Shown here: piece by piece, positions 9,701 through 18,903 of the stretch
How the letters are laid out: every line of letters starts with the position of its first letter
Position numbering within the stretch: position 1 is the stretch's first letter
NCBI GenBank assembly: GCA_022842725.1
Contig: JALHOZ010000033.1
Location: 1 to 52,153 of the forward strand
DNA: 52,153 nt
Direction: 5' to 3'
DNA from: Saprospiraceae bacterium
Lineage (GTDB): Bacteria > Bacteroidota > Bacteroidia > Chitinophagales > Saprospiraceae
Program-made: the position numbers and the translations under genes
The notes under the pieces: generated by a model
Seen by the model: the letters and a program-made list of their open reading frames with translations, nothing else
Database searches by the model: none
Told to the model about the DNA's origin: nothing

Positions 9701-9891
9701 TTCCGCTACCCGGAACCCGTATTGGTATTATGAGTACTTACAGGACTTTAGACAGATTTTCGCCAAGGTACTCGCCGGTCCAAACCATTGATCCTTCCGG
9801 CAATATTGTGCCCGATCCGAATGCCATAGGTTTTGATAATGGCAATGAATGGGAAATCAGAACGTATATTCAAATTAACTTATTTAAATAG
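6751..9891 (+). CDS. clan GH-A glycoside hydrolase fused to a C-terminal outer-membrane beta-barrel
   Basis: A signal peptide (about 1-22) precedes a TIM-barrel glycosidase domain (about 25-410) and then about 610 residues of alternating amphipathic strands ending in IQINLFK, as expected for an outer-membrane barrel. The likely acid/base is Glu170 in LLGNENNYG and the likely nucleophile is Glu271 in FTEFGADAF, both in the clan GH-A arrangement. The family is not certain: it could be GH2-C-like, GH5-like or related to GH17/GH72. It is the first gene of an eight-gene operon, and the next gene starts six bases after its stop. Because the operon lacks SusC/SusD, this protein may combine surface cleavage with a porin-like entry path. 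That is inference. Confidence 0.75.
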   Translation: MRNVVAVFILFLCFGISEVLSQADKVKVDYENNGIVLKINNQPVMVNGMNWDYFPIGTNYSYSLWDQSDQIIQAALDDEMSLLANMGVNSIRVYSGIPKKWITYIYEKYGIYTMLNHSFGRYGLSIDGVWYANTDYADPKVRTLLLEEVRKLAEDYKDTPGLLLYLLGNENNYGLFWEGAETEDIPMQDRKSTQKAYPMYTLFNEGAKIIKSADQNHPVALCNGDLLFLDIIAKECKDVDIFGTNVYRGISFGDLFERVKKEYGKPVLFTEFGADAFNVQKSEEDERAQAMFAVGNWQEIYENAAGLGKAGNSIGGYTFQFSDGWWKFGQTKNLDVHDINASWSNGGYFSDYKEGENNMNEEWFGICAKGPTNAMGLYKLYPRAAYYALKEAHKINPLQSGMTLTSVTKHFTAINLAESELKSRGDKAALNIGKSGKISLSRFSAEFNTYNTGGSLISTPKDPVAGNNIFPNQQGFDHTQSFFVGVEAQPTASMRASVEFNILGNVAQNPIDQIFYENRGRPVLITGNNGSVTLQDNNRFQVYRATYAWEHSHFSLNGFYRTGHYHWGYEGDFFGLYPEANYGPNIDIYNGIAPFGFELEGKKKFAGLKAAFGPQLWWGANPAVLLKYTKEIARFKTTAIFHEDLDQLGLTESSFAIPQPKTRRLTLHTARKFGKFGIDVGGIWGGQPLHGREFQLVREESGVTNVFVDQINDSDSWGGKLKLTLQSGSFNWYAQSAVQGLVANGGADFTQTFTGWRLKDSGSGNQYNFLSGFTYRIGNFEIAPNFLWQQPIEGPVPSGVSAPGRPRNILTDPFVVRANRETVAGELLLTYDPTPGTWMYEWDNDKTEDSEFALSAGVVYRHHPTTMDAAIGIFPDGRTTFAFPGAPPAQDLWEVHTRIVSKMNKNFGIIANIYAGDAQANGSDARLVRRYGADVRSLYKKMKFHTFLKFNDWGPYDYHRDFNLTFPVQFMLDVSTTTGKPDWFPLPGTRIGIMSTYRTLDRFSPRYSPVQTIDPSGNIVPDPNAIGFDNGNEWEIRTYIQINLFK

Positions 9892-9897
9892 ACTGAC

Positions 9898-11778
9898 ATG
9901 AAATTTTTTAATAAAAAGAACATAAACAGAATATTATTTGCAGGGATCATAAGTATTATTGTGATGGCTTGTGAACGAGATGTAACAGACCTTCAGTCAC
10001 CGGGTTATCCAACTAACCCTGCGGTGTTTATCGATGGATTCAGCGATGGATTAAATTATGCGGCTTTCGGGGGATCCGTGCCGGCGGCATTCCAGGTAGA
10101 CAATAAAGAAACGTATGATAATTCGGCAGCTTCTATGCGATTTGAGGTGCCGGACGCCAATGACCCTTTGGGAGCATATGCCGGAGGTGCTTTTTTCACC
10201 GGATCGGGAAGGAACCTTTCTTCCTTTAATGTCCTGACCTTTTGGGCAAAAGCAACCAAATCGGCAACGTTAGATATTGTAGGTTTTGGAAATGACTTGG
10301 GTGACAACAAGTATACAGCCTCTGTATCCGGATTAAAGATCAATACCAATTGGAAAAAATATTTCATTCCTATACCCGATCCTTCAAAACTGACAGCGGA
10401 ACGGGGAATGTTTTTTTATTCAGAAGGACCTGAAGAAGGTAATGGATATACCTTCTGGATTGACGAAGTAAAATTTGAAAATTTAGGTACGGTAGCCCAT
10501 CAGGGATTTGCCATTATGGAAGGAAAAGAAGTCATCAGAGAAGCTGAAGTGGATGAAAAAATTCGGGTTACCGGATTCAAAGCTTCAGCCAACCTGCCTA
10601 ATGGTATTGACCAAACGGTGGATGCATCTGTAGCTTATTTTACCTTTACCTCCTCAGATGAAAACATTGCTACCGTTGACCAAACCGGTGAAATAACCGT
10701 CATTGGTATGGGAGAAGCCATCATCACAGCTAAAGTGGGCACCAAAGAAGCCACAGGAGCTTTGATCGTCAAATCAAATGTAACTACGCCAAAACCTGTC
10801 ACACCGGCTCCGGCGCCAAACAAACCGGCAGCAGACGTGATTTCGATGTATAGCAATGTTTATTCAAACGTTCCTATTGATACGTGGAACACCCGATGGC
10901 AGTTTTCAACAGCTGAAGAATCGTTCATTCAGGTTCAGAATGATGATGTGATTCAGTACAAAAATCTCAATTTTGTTGGCATTGAATTTTCATCAACAAC
11001 CATCAATGCGACCAATATGACCCATTTTCATCTCGATATGTGGACACCGGATCCGGTTGCTCCGGGAAAATCTTTTAAGATTAAACTCATCGATTTCGGA
11101 CCAAATAACACATTCGGAGGGGGTGATGATTCAGAACACGAATTGTCCTTTTCCACTCCATTGGTCGTGAGTCAAAATTGGGTAGGCATCGATGTTCCTC
11201 TTTCTGCTTTCACAGGTTTGACAAGAAGGGGTAATCTGGCACAACTGGTACTTTCAGGAGATTTTCCAAATGTATATATTGACAATGTATATTTTTATAA
11301 ATCCGGTGGCGGCGGAGGGCCGACCGCACCAACGGTGGCAGCACCAACTCCGACCTATCCGGCAGCTAATGTTTTATCCATCTTCAGCGATGCTTATACC
11401 AATCTGGCAGGTACAAACCTGAATCCCGACTGGGGTCAGTCAACAAAAGTGACCGAAATTCAGATTCAAAATAATAAAACGTTGCGTTATGAAGGTTTAA
11501 ATTATCAGGGCACACAATTCGGCAGCAACCAAAATGTATCTACATTTCAGTTTTTTCATATTGATTTTTGGACAGCCAACTCCACTGAACTAAAAATATT
11601 TCTCATCAGTCCCGGACCTGTTGAAACACCTTTTAGTTTGACAGTGCCCACATCAGGATGGAGTAGTATTGATATCCCTTTGTCAGCATTTGCACCTGTC
11701 GACTTAAACAATGTGTTTCAAATCAAAGTAGAAGGAAACGGTGACATTTATTTTGACAATATTTTATTCCGAAAATAA
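9898..11778 (+). CDS. surface glycan-binding lipoprotein with Ig-like and tandem CBM-like modules
   Basis: This 626-residue protein has a lipoprotein signal with lipobox IIVMAC (Cys near 25). An N-terminal beta-sandwich (about 40-200) ends in FWIDEVKFE. A Big_2-like Ig domain (about 215-295) contains FTSSDENIATVDQTGEIT. A Pro-rich linker (TPKPVTPAPAPN) follows, then two similar carbohydrate-binding-type sandwiches (about 310-470 and 490-626). Each sandwich opens with an AxxVxSxxSxxYxN motif and closes with a YxDNxxF motif. No catalytic residues are evident. By position it fills the place of SusD/SusE-type binders, holding beta-glucan at the cell surface. It lies six bases after the barrel-fusion gene and 18 bases before the GH16 gene. 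Confidence 0.8.
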   Translation: MKFFNKKNINRILFAGIISIIVMACERDVTDLQSPGYPTNPAVFIDGFSDGLNYAAFGGSVPAAFQVDNKETYDNSAASMRFEVPDANDPLGAYAGGAFFTGSGRNLSSFNVLTFWAKATKSATLDIVGFGNDLGDNKYTASVSGLKINTNWKKYFIPIPDPSKLTAERGMFFYSEGPEEGNGYTFWIDEVKFENLGTVAHQGFAIMEGKEVIREAEVDEKIRVTGFKASANLPNGIDQTVDASVAYFTFTSSDENIATVDQTGEITVIGMGEAIITAKVGTKEATGALIVKSNVTTPKPVTPAPAPNKPAADVISMYSNVYSNVPIDTWNTRWQFSTAEESFIQVQNDDVIQYKNLNFVGIEFSSTTINATNMTHFHLDMWTPDPVAPGKSFKIKLIDFGPNNTFGGGDDSEHELSFSTPLVVSQNWVGIDVPLSAFTGLTRRGNLAQLVLSGDFPNVYIDNVYFYKSGGGGGPTAPTVAAPTPTYPAANVLSIFSDAYTNLAGTNLNPDWGQSTKVTEIQIQNNKTLRYEGLNYQGTQFGSNQNVSTFQFFHIDFWTANSTELKIFLISPGPVETPFSLTVPTSGWSSIDIPLSAFAPVDLNNVFQIKVEGNGDIYFDNILFRK

Positions 11779-11796
11779 AAATAAAACAGCAGTAAA

Positions 11797-12624
11797 ATGA
11801 AAAGTAGTAATATATTAAATCTTTTCCTGGGAATTGGTCTGATTATATCAACGGGTTGTCAGACTGATGATGTTCAAAAATTGGAAACCAGAAAATGGAC
11901 CCTTACCTGGAGTGATGAGTTTGAAGGAGAAAAAAACCAGGCACCTGACCCTCAAAAATGGACTTATGATATCGGTACCGGTCAGAATGGCTGGGGCAAC
12001 GGCGAGTTTCAAACCTATACCCAAAGACCTGAAAATGTAGGTTTGGACGGTAGTGGGAATTTAGTGATTACTGCGCTCAATCAACCATTCGGAGGAGCAA
12101 ACTTCTCTTCGGCCAGATTAAAAACAGAAGGATTGTTTACCCAAAAGTACGGACGTTTTGAGGCCCGCATCAAAACACCTTACGGACCCGGAATATGGCC
12201 TGCTTTCTGGATGCTTGGCGAAAACATCAATGAAGTAAGATGGCCGTTATGCGGTGAAATAGACATCATGGAATTAAGAGGTCAGGCACCAAATACTATG
12301 TACGGAACTATACATGGTCCGGGATATTCAGGCGGCAATTCTGTAGGAAAAAGTTATTCTTTGCTCAATGACAGATTTGACAAAAATTTTTATGTTTATG
12401 CTATAGAATGGGATGAGGATAAGATTGACTTTTTTGTCAATGATTATTTATATCAAAGGATTACAAAAGAAGATGTCCCCGGTGAATGGGTGTATGATCA
12501 ACCCTTTTTTATGATCCTTAATATTGCCGTAGGAGGTAATTTTGTTGGTTTTCCGACAACACAGACTCCGTTTCCGCAGAAAATGGAAGTTGATTATGTT
12601 CGTGTTTACAAAAAAACAAATTAA
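11797..12624 (+). CDS. GH16 endo-beta-1,3-glucanase (laminarinase-type) lipoprotein
   Basis: This 275-residue protein has lipobox ISTGC near residue 21, so it is probably membrane-anchored and, in this context, surface-exposed. The fold begins with WSDEFEG and includes GRFEARIKTPYGPGIWPAFW. The catalytic motif GEIDIMEL gives nucleophile Glu154, assisting Asp156 and acid/base Glu159, the ExDxxE arrangement of GH16 laminarinases and lichenases. The length is normal for a single-domain GH16. It would cut beta-1,3-glucan internally, supplying oligosaccharides to the rest of the system. The binding module comes from the preceding lipoprotein rather than from a fused CBM. Confidence 0.93.
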   Translation: MKSSNILNLFLGIGLIISTGCQTDDVQKLETRKWTLTWSDEFEGEKNQAPDPQKWTYDIGTGQNGWGNGEFQTYTQRPENVGLDGSGNLVITALNQPFGGANFSSARLKTEGLFTQKYGRFEARIKTPYGPGIWPAFWMLGENINEVRWPLCGEIDIMELRGQAPNTMYGTIHGPGYSGGNSVGKSYSLLNDRFDKNFYVYAIEWDEDKIDFFVNDYLYQRITKEDVPGEWVYDQPFFMILNIAVGGNFVGFPTTQTPFPQKMEVDYVRVYKKTN

Positions 12625-12657
12625 TTTCATACCAAAATTTAACATCCTGACAAAACG

Positions 12658-15600
12658 ATGAATCACCAAAACGAATCTGAAATTTCAGAACAAACGACAT
12701 TGACCTTTGAAGAGTTTGGCAATGAACCGTTTTTGAAGATTTCCCATCATAACCAAATGCGTCCTTTTTTTATGAGTATCGTAAGTGACTCAGACCATTG
12801 GATGTTCATTTCCAGTAACGGAGGACTTACGGCCGGACGTAAAAATGCGGAATATGCCATATTTCCTTATTATACGGACGACAAAATCACTGAGTTTGCG
12901 GATATAACCGGAAACAAATCCATTTTTCAGATTATCACTGATGGCAAAAAAGGTATTTGGGAGCCATTTTCTGTAAGAAAAAGTCCTCAACAAAAAACGG
13001 AACAAAATCTGTACAAAAGCATCTATGGCAATAAAATTGTTTTTGAAGAGATATTGTGTGATTATCAATTGACCTTCAGATATTCCTGGGCATCAAGTGA
13101 TGCGTTTGGTTTTGTCAAGTCATCGGTCCTGATTAATCAAAGTGACAAGGATTTGAACATCACACTGTTGGACGGGATTCAGAATATTATGCCCTGTGGT
13201 GTAAGCAGTGATTTACAAAGAGCAAGCAGCAATCTCGTGGATGCTTATAAAAGAAGTGAACTGCACAAATCTTCAGGTTTAGGTATTTTTGCACTCAGTG
13301 CCGTCATTGTGGACAAAGCAGAACCCAGTGAAGCATTAAAAGCCAATGTTGTTTGGTCTGTCGGGTTGCATGATGTTACCTATTTGTTGTCATCCCTTCA
13401 ACTGGACTCATTCCGTAAAGGAGAGGAGGTAAGAGAAGAAACCGATATCAAAGGCGAAAAAGGTGCCTATTTTATTTCAAAAAAGATACTTCTGGAAAAG
13501 GGTAAAAACCAATCATGGCAGATTATCGCCGATGTAAATAAAAACCACAGTCAGGTAATTCAGTTGACAGAAGAGATTCAATCTAATCCTGACTTGACAA
13601 ATATAATCGAAAAGGACATCCGGAAAGGAACCCGAAATCTCAAACTACTGGTTGCTTCTGCAGACGGCCTTCAACATACCCGGGATACTTTACAGGATAG
13701 CAGAAACTATTCGAATGTTCTTTTTAACATCATGCGTGGTGGAATATTTGACAACGGGTATTGGATCGATAAAATTGATTTTGAACAATATATCCGGCGT
13801 GCAAACCGGGAAGTTTACGAAAAACATCAAACCTTTTTTGTATCGCTGGAATCAAATTTCAGACATACAACATTGTCTGAAAAGGCACAGGCAACGGGTG
13901 ATGCTGACCTGATCAGACTCAGCACAGAATATCTTCCGCTCAAATTCAGCAGACGACATGGTGATCCCAGCAGGCCCTGGAACAAATTTTCCATCAATTT
14001 GCGCGACGAACATACAGGCGAAAAAATTCTTGATTACGAAGGGAACTGGCGGGATATCTTTCAGAATTGGGAAGCTTTGGCATATTCATATCCCGGATAT
14101 ATTGACGGAATGATATGTAAGTTTGTCAATGCGTCCACTTTTGATGGGTACAATCCTTACAGGGTGACAAAAGATGGATTTGACTGGGAAACCATAGAAC
14201 CGGATGATCCATGGTCATACATCGGATATTGGGGAGACCATCAGATTATTTATCTCCAGAAATTTTTAGAAATCATTGAAAAATTCAACCCGGGAGGGTT
14301 GTCTTCCTATTTTGATAAAGATTTATTTGTTTACGCGGGTGTCCCATACATTATAAAACCTTATGAAGATATCGTCAAAAACCCGAAAGACACCATCGAT
14401 TTTGATGCAACCAAAGATCATATAATCAGAAAAAAACGGGAATCTCTAGGTGGTGATGGGGCCTTGCTGAGAGACAATGAGGATTCGATATACCATGTTA
14501 ATCTTGTCGAAAAATTATTGGTAACTTTGCTTGCAAAACTTTCCAATTTTATTCCTGAGGGCGGAATTTGGTTAAACACCCAACGTCCTGAATGGAATGA
14601 TGCCAATAATGCATTGGTCGGCAACGGAGTTTCTATGGTCACTTTGTATTACATGCGAAGATTTTTGGTCTTTTTGGAAAAAACATTTGAAAATACAACA
14701 TTGGAACACATAAAACTATCCAATGAGTTGGTAGAGTTTTATCATAGTGTAAGAGAAACTTTGGAGACCCACCATAATTTACTCGAAGGGTCAATAGACG
14801 ATCAACATCGCAAAATAATTCTGGATCAATTGGGCAAAGCGGCTTCTGATTACAGATCACAAATATATAAATCCGGATTTTGGGGTAAAAAAAGGACGGC
14901 CAGCCTCAATGGTTTAAAACGTTTTATCCGGTTAAGTATTGACTTTACAGAACATTCCATACGATGTAATCAACGACAAGATGGTCTGTATCATGCCTAT
15001 AATCTCATGACCTATTCAGATGAAGGCGTTTCCATAACCCATCTTGATGAAATGTTGGAGGGACAGGTAGCCGTGCTCAGTTCGGGGTATCTTACAGGAG
15101 CAAATAGTCTTGCTGTCCTCGACGCCATGAAAAAAAGTGCGTTATTCAGACCGGACCAATATAGCTACATTCTGTATCCGAATAAAAATTTGCCCGGATT
15201 TCTTCAAAAAAATATCATTCCAACAGAAGAGGTTCATAAATCGGCATTTATTAAAAAAATGACAGACAAACATGATACTTCGATTGTTGAAAAAGATATC
15301 AAAGGGTTCTATCATTTTAACGGAAACTTTAAAAATGCCGGGGATTTAAAAAATGCTTTACAAAAATTTGAACATACAGAAGACACACAATTAGTCCGAA
15401 ACGAAACGTCGCTAATTTTGGAAATGTATGAGAAGGTATTTCATCATAAAGCATTCACCGGCCGATCCGGTACCTTTTACGGTTATGAAGGTTTGGGTTC
15501 CATCTACTGGCACATGGTTTCCAAGTTGTTGCTTGCCGTTCAGGAAGCTGCGCTACATTCTGTCGAAGCAGGAGAAAGTGCCGAAACGACAGGCAGATTG

Positions 15601-16107
15601 TTGGAACATTACTACGAAATTCAGGCAGGTATCGGTGTGCATAAATCACCGGTTCTTTACGGTGCATTCCCTACCGATCCTTATTCACACACACCAATGC
15701 ATCGCGGTGCCCAACAGCCGGGAATGACAGGACAGGTCAAAGAAGATCTGTTGACCCGTTGGGGAGAATTAGGTGTCGTGGTTGAAAACGGTATGTTGTT
15801 GTTCCGACCGGTTTTATTGCGGGCTTCTGAATTTGTGCCTGAACCAAAAACAGTGCTCTATACCGATTTGAACGGAACAGAAAAAACCATTCAGCTACAA
15901 AACAATCAATTGTTTTTTACTTACTGCCAGGTACCTGTGATTTACAAGCTCAGTGACGACCACAAAACTGACATAACATACAGTTCTGGAAAACATATAC
16001 AATACGACGGGACATCACTGAATCAGACAGATAGTGTTTCTTTATTCGAAAGAACCGGAGAAATAGAAAAAATTGAAGTTTGTATATCACGTAACATTCT
16101 CAAATAA
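12658..16107 (+). CDS. cytoplasmic beta-1,3-oligoglucan phosphorylase, probable GH149 (GH94-related)
   Basis: This 1149-residue protein has no signal peptide. The layout is that of inverting GH94-type phosphorylases: an N-terminal beta-sandwich domain, a helical linker and an (alpha/alpha)6 barrel. The segment RPEWNDANNALVGNG aligns with the GDWND catalytic region of GH94, giving Asp648 as candidate general acid. It is much longer than the roughly 800 residues of cellobiose phosphorylases but fits GH149, whose members act on beta-1,3-oligoglucans and are about this long. The surrounding GH16, GH17 and GH30 genes support that substrate. Phosphorolysis would release glucose-1-phosphate in the cytoplasm and save ATP. 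GH94 or GH161 membership remains possible. Confidence 0.8.
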   Translation: MNHQNESEISEQTTLTFEEFGNEPFLKISHHNQMRPFFMSIVSDSDHWMFISSNGGLTAGRKNAEYAIFPYYTDDKITEFADITGNKSIFQIITDGKKGIWEPFSVRKSPQQKTEQNLYKSIYGNKIVFEEILCDYQLTFRYSWASSDAFGFVKSSVLINQSDKDLNITLLDGIQNIMPCGVSSDLQRASSNLVDAYKRSELHKSSGLGIFALSAVIVDKAEPSEALKANVVWSVGLHDVTYLLSSLQLDSFRKGEEVREETDIKGEKGAYFISKKILLEKGKNQSWQIIADVNKNHSQVIQLTEEIQSNPDLTNIIEKDIRKGTRNLKLLVASADGLQHTRDTLQDSRNYSNVLFNIMRGGIFDNGYWIDKIDFEQYIRRANREVYEKHQTFFVSLESNFRHTTLSEKAQATGDADLIRLSTEYLPLKFSRRHGDPSRPWNKFSINLRDEHTGEKILDYEGNWRDIFQNWEALAYSYPGYIDGMICKFVNASTFDGYNPYRVTKDGFDWETIEPDDPWSYIGYWGDHQIIYLQKFLEIIEKFNPGGLSSYFDKDLFVYAGVPYIIKPYEDIVKNPKDTIDFDATKDHIIRKKRESLGGDGALLRDNEDSIYHVNLVEKLLVTLLAKLSNFIPEGGIWLNTQRPEWNDANNALVGNGVSMVTLYYMRRFLVFLEKTFENTTLEHIKLSNELVEFYHSVRETLETHHNLLEGSIDDQHRKIILDQLGKAASDYRSQIYKSGFWGKKRTASLNGLKRFIRLSIDFTEHSIRCNQRQDGLYHAYNLMTYSDEGVSITHLDEMLEGQVAVLSSGYLTGANSLAVLDAMKKSALFRPDQYSYILYPNKNLPGFLQKNIIPTEEVHKSAFIKKMTDKHDTSIVEKDIKGFYHFNGNFKNAGDLKNALQKFEHTEDTQLVRNETSLILEMYEKVFHHKAFTGRSGTFYGYEGLGSIYWHMVSKLLLAVQEAALHSVEAGESAETTGRLLEHYYEIQAGIGVHKSPVLYGAFPTDPYSHTPMHRGAQQPGMTGQVKEDLLTRWGELGVVVENGMLLFRPVLLRASEFVPEPKTVLYTDLNGTEKTIQLQNNQLFFTYCQVPVIYKLSDDHKTDITYSSGKHIQYDGTSLNQTDSVSLFERTGEIEKIEVCISRNILK

Positions 16108-16125
16108 AAGAAAAAATACCATGAG

Positions 16126-17400
16126 ATGAAAACGATACCGATACCCGTAAAATATAAAGATTTTATCATACCTTTATTATTAATCACTCTGATGTCTTTT
16201 ACCAATTTACCATTATATAGTCAAAATAATCCGGATAAAACAGCAGCTCAAATATTAGGCAATCCTGAATATCTGGCCATTAGTTATGGAGGATATCGAC
16301 AAAAAACCCGTGATATTCAGCCCACTTTGATTCAAATCAAAGATGATTTAAAAATTTTGCACGCTATGGGTATCCGGGTGCTAAGAACCTATAATGTTCA
16401 TCTCGCTGAAGCTTCCAATATACTAAAAGTCATCAGAGAAATGAAAGACGAAGATCCGTCATTTGAAATGTATGTGATGTTGGGGGCGTGGATTGATTGT
16501 AAAAATGCATGGACCCATCTGCCTGTAAATCATGATGAAGAAAGTGACAGAAATGCGGTAGAAATCGACAGGGCTGTTGAACTGGCGAATACATATCCCG
16601 AAATTGTAAAAATCATTGCTGTAGGAAATGAAGCCATGGTCAAATGGGCAACTAGTTATTATGTCCAACCGTGGGTAATTCTCAAATGGGTCAATCATTT
16701 ACAAAACCTCAAAAAGGAAGATAAGTTACCTAAAGATCTTTGGGTGACCAGTTCTGATGATTTTGCTTCCTGGGGCGGAGGTGACACCGGTTATCACACA
16801 AAAGATTTAGAAAATCTGATTAAAGCTGTTGATTATGTTTCCATGCATACCTACCCTTACCACAACACCCATTACAATCCGGATTTTTGGTTTTCACCTG
16901 ATAGTGAAAATGATGTAAATGAAGTTCAAAAAGCCGAAACTGCCATGGAAAGAGCGTTGATATTTGCTAAACAACAATATAAAAATGTAAAATCATATGT
17001 CCATTCAATCAGTCCGGACAAACCCATTCATATAGGAGAAACGGGTTGGGCTTCAGTTTCCGATGGGTTTTATGGCGCCGAAGGTTCAAAAGCTTCCGAC
17101 GAATACAAACAAGCGCTTTATTACCAAAAAATGAGAAATTGGACTAATGCAGAAAATATTTCTTGTTTCTATTTTGAAGCGTTTGACGAACCCTGGAAAG
17201 ACAGTTCAAACAAAAATGGTTCTGAAAATCATTTCGGAATATTTACCGTAGATGGCAAAGCAAAGTTTGTTTTATGGAATTTAGTAGATAATCACGTTTT
17301 TTCCAACTTAAAAAGAGATGGAAAAACTATACAAAAGACGTTTTCAGGTGATAAAAATCTGATGATGCAAACTGTTTTAGTGCCACCAAAAAAAGATTAA
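16126..17400 (+). CDS. exported GH17 beta-1,3-glucan-active enzyme
   Basis: This 424-residue protein has an N-terminal hydrophobic signal (about 12-32, ending in YSQ). The TIM barrel carries AVGNEAMVKW with acid/base Glu169 and HIGETGWAS with nucleophile Glu305, both diagnostic of GH17. LKILHAMGIRVLRTYN is also typical of the family. It probably works in the periplasm on oligosaccharides released by the GH16, as hydrolase or transglycosylase. The stop codon is one base before the ATG of the GH30 gene, indicating translational coupling. An alternative ATG at 16121 is in another frame. It shares active-site motifs with the signal-less GH17 at the operon end but differs in length and N terminus. 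Confidence 0.9.
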   Translation: MKTIPIPVKYKDFIIPLLLITLMSFTNLPLYSQNNPDKTAAQILGNPEYLAISYGGYRQKTRDIQPTLIQIKDDLKILHAMGIRVLRTYNVHLAEASNILKVIREMKDEDPSFEMYVMLGAWIDCKNAWTHLPVNHDEESDRNAVEIDRAVELANTYPEIVKIIAVGNEAMVKWATSYYVQPWVILKWVNHLQNLKKEDKLPKDLWVTSSDDFASWGGGDTGYHTKDLENLIKAVDYVSMHTYPYHNTHYNPDFWFSPDSENDVNEVQKAETAMERALIFAKQQYKNVKSYVHSISPDKPIHIGETGWASVSDGFYGAEGSKASDEYKQALYYQKMRNWTNAENISCFYFEAFDEPWKDSSNKNGSENHFGIFTVDGKAKFVLWNLVDNHVFSNLKRDGKTIQKTFSGDKNLMMQTVLVPPKKD

Positions 17401-17401
17401 A

Positions 17402-18889
17402 ATGAATTTACTGCGATACATATTTGGTTTTTTAATTCTTGTTTTAATAATGAGTAATAAAGGGATAAACAATACATCAGGGGTTACCGTGTACGAAACT
17501 TCTGAAAGTGGTCATTCTTTAAAAAAAGTTGAACAATTTACAACTTCAGAAAAAAAGATTATCATACGATTACATCCGGAAGAAAAATTTCAAACCATCA
17601 CCGGTTTTGGTGGTTCTTTTACCGAAGCTTCTGCTTCTTTACTCAATAGGTTAAGCAAAAAAAACAGAAAAAAAATTCTCGAGGCTTATTTTAGTGAAGA
17701 GGGAGCCAATTATTCACTAACCCGGACACACATTGCATCCTGCGATTTTTCACTCAATAATTACACCTATGCCAAGGTAGAAAACGACTTACAAATGGAG
17801 CATTTTACGATTGAAGATGACAAAGATGATTTGATTCCGATGATTAAAGAAGCTCAATCCATATCTAAGGATGGTTTCAAAATTATTGCTTCACCCTGGT
17901 CCTGCCCGCCCTGGATGAAAGACAATAAAAGTTATGTTGGTGGAAAATTACTACCCGAATACAATGATGCTTTTTCATTATATTTTTCAAAATATCTGGG
18001 TGCTTACAAAAAAGAAGGAATAAACATTTGGGGAATTACCGTTATCAATGAACCACACGGAAATGGGAACAATTGGGAAAGTACACATTTTTCTCCTGAA
18101 GAAATGACACTATTTGTTCAAAATCATCTCGGACCAAAATTAGAAAAAGATGGTTGGAAGGATGTAAAAATTTTTGGTTATGATCAAAACCGGGCTGGTT
18201 TGCCTGAGTGGGTTGATGCCATGTACAAAAATGAAGCAACTTCCAAATACTTTGCCGGAACGGCCATTCATTGGTATGAGAGTACTTACGATTATTTTGC
18301 AAAAGAATTACAATATGCTCACCATAAAGCGCCGAATAAATATCTGATAGAAACGGAAGGTTGTGTTGATTCTGAAATACCTCATTGGCAGGACGATCCC
18401 TGGTATTGGAAAAAAGAAGCTACCGATTGGGGTTGGGATTGGGCAAGTGAAAAAGAAAAATATTTACACCCAAAATATGCTCCGGTCAACCGTTATGCTA
18501 CAGATATGATAGGTTGTCTGAATAATTGGGTCGATGGCTGGGTGGATTGGAACATGGTTCTGGACAGGCAAGGTGGTCCCAACTGGTTTAAAAACTGGTG
18601 TGTCGCACCCGTTATAGTGGACCCTGAAGCTGATGAAGTTTATTTCACGCCACTGTATTATGTGATGTCACATTTCAGCAGATTTATCAGACCCGGGGCA
18701 ACCCGAATAGGATGGCAAATGGATGACCAGTCAATTATGTGTACAGCAGTCGAAAATCCTGATGGTACCAAAGTATTGATTGTTTTCAATCCCGAAAATA
18801 GTCCGAAATCATTAGAAATTGTGAGTGAAGGTCAATCATCTTATGTGAGCATATCTCCTCAGGCAATACAAACCATTATTATTCATTAA
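17402..18889 (+). CDS. exported GH30 beta-glucosidase or endo-beta-1,6-glucanase
   Basis: This 495-residue protein has a signal-like N terminus (about 1-20). It carries the GH30 hallmarks TGFGGSFTEASASLL, SPWSCPPWMK, acid/base Glu217 in VINEPHGN, and nucleophile Glu319 in LIETEGCVD. A C-terminal beta domain (FNPENSPKSLEIVSEGQSS) completes the usual GH30 fold. GH30 enzymes of subfamilies 1 and 3 act on beta-1,3- or beta-1,6-glucosides, so here it probably removes the beta-1,6 branches of laminarin-like glucan. It starts one base after the GH17 stop and is followed 14 bases later by the transporter gene. Confidence 0.93.
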   Translation: MNLLRYIFGFLILVLIMSNKGINNTSGVTVYETSESGHSLKKVEQFTTSEKKIIIRLHPEEKFQTITGFGGSFTEASASLLNRLSKKNRKKILEAYFSEEGANYSLTRTHIASCDFSLNNYTYAKVENDLQMEHFTIEDDKDDLIPMIKEAQSISKDGFKIIASPWSCPPWMKDNKSYVGGKLLPEYNDAFSLYFSKYLGAYKKEGINIWGITVINEPHGNGNNWESTHFSPEEMTLFVQNHLGPKLEKDGWKDVKIFGYDQNRAGLPEWVDAMYKNEATSKYFAGTAIHWYESTYDYFAKELQYAHHKAPNKYLIETEGCVDSEIPHWQDDPWYWKKEATDWGWDWASEKEKYLHPKYAPVNRYATDMIGCLNNWVDGWVDWNMVLDRQGGPNWFKNWCVAPVIVDPEADEVYFTPLYYVMSHFSRFIRPGATRIGWQMDDQSIMCTAVENPDGTKVLIVFNPENSPKSLEIVSEGQSSYVSISPQAIQTIIIH

Positions 18890-18903
18890 AAACAAAAAAC
18901 ATA

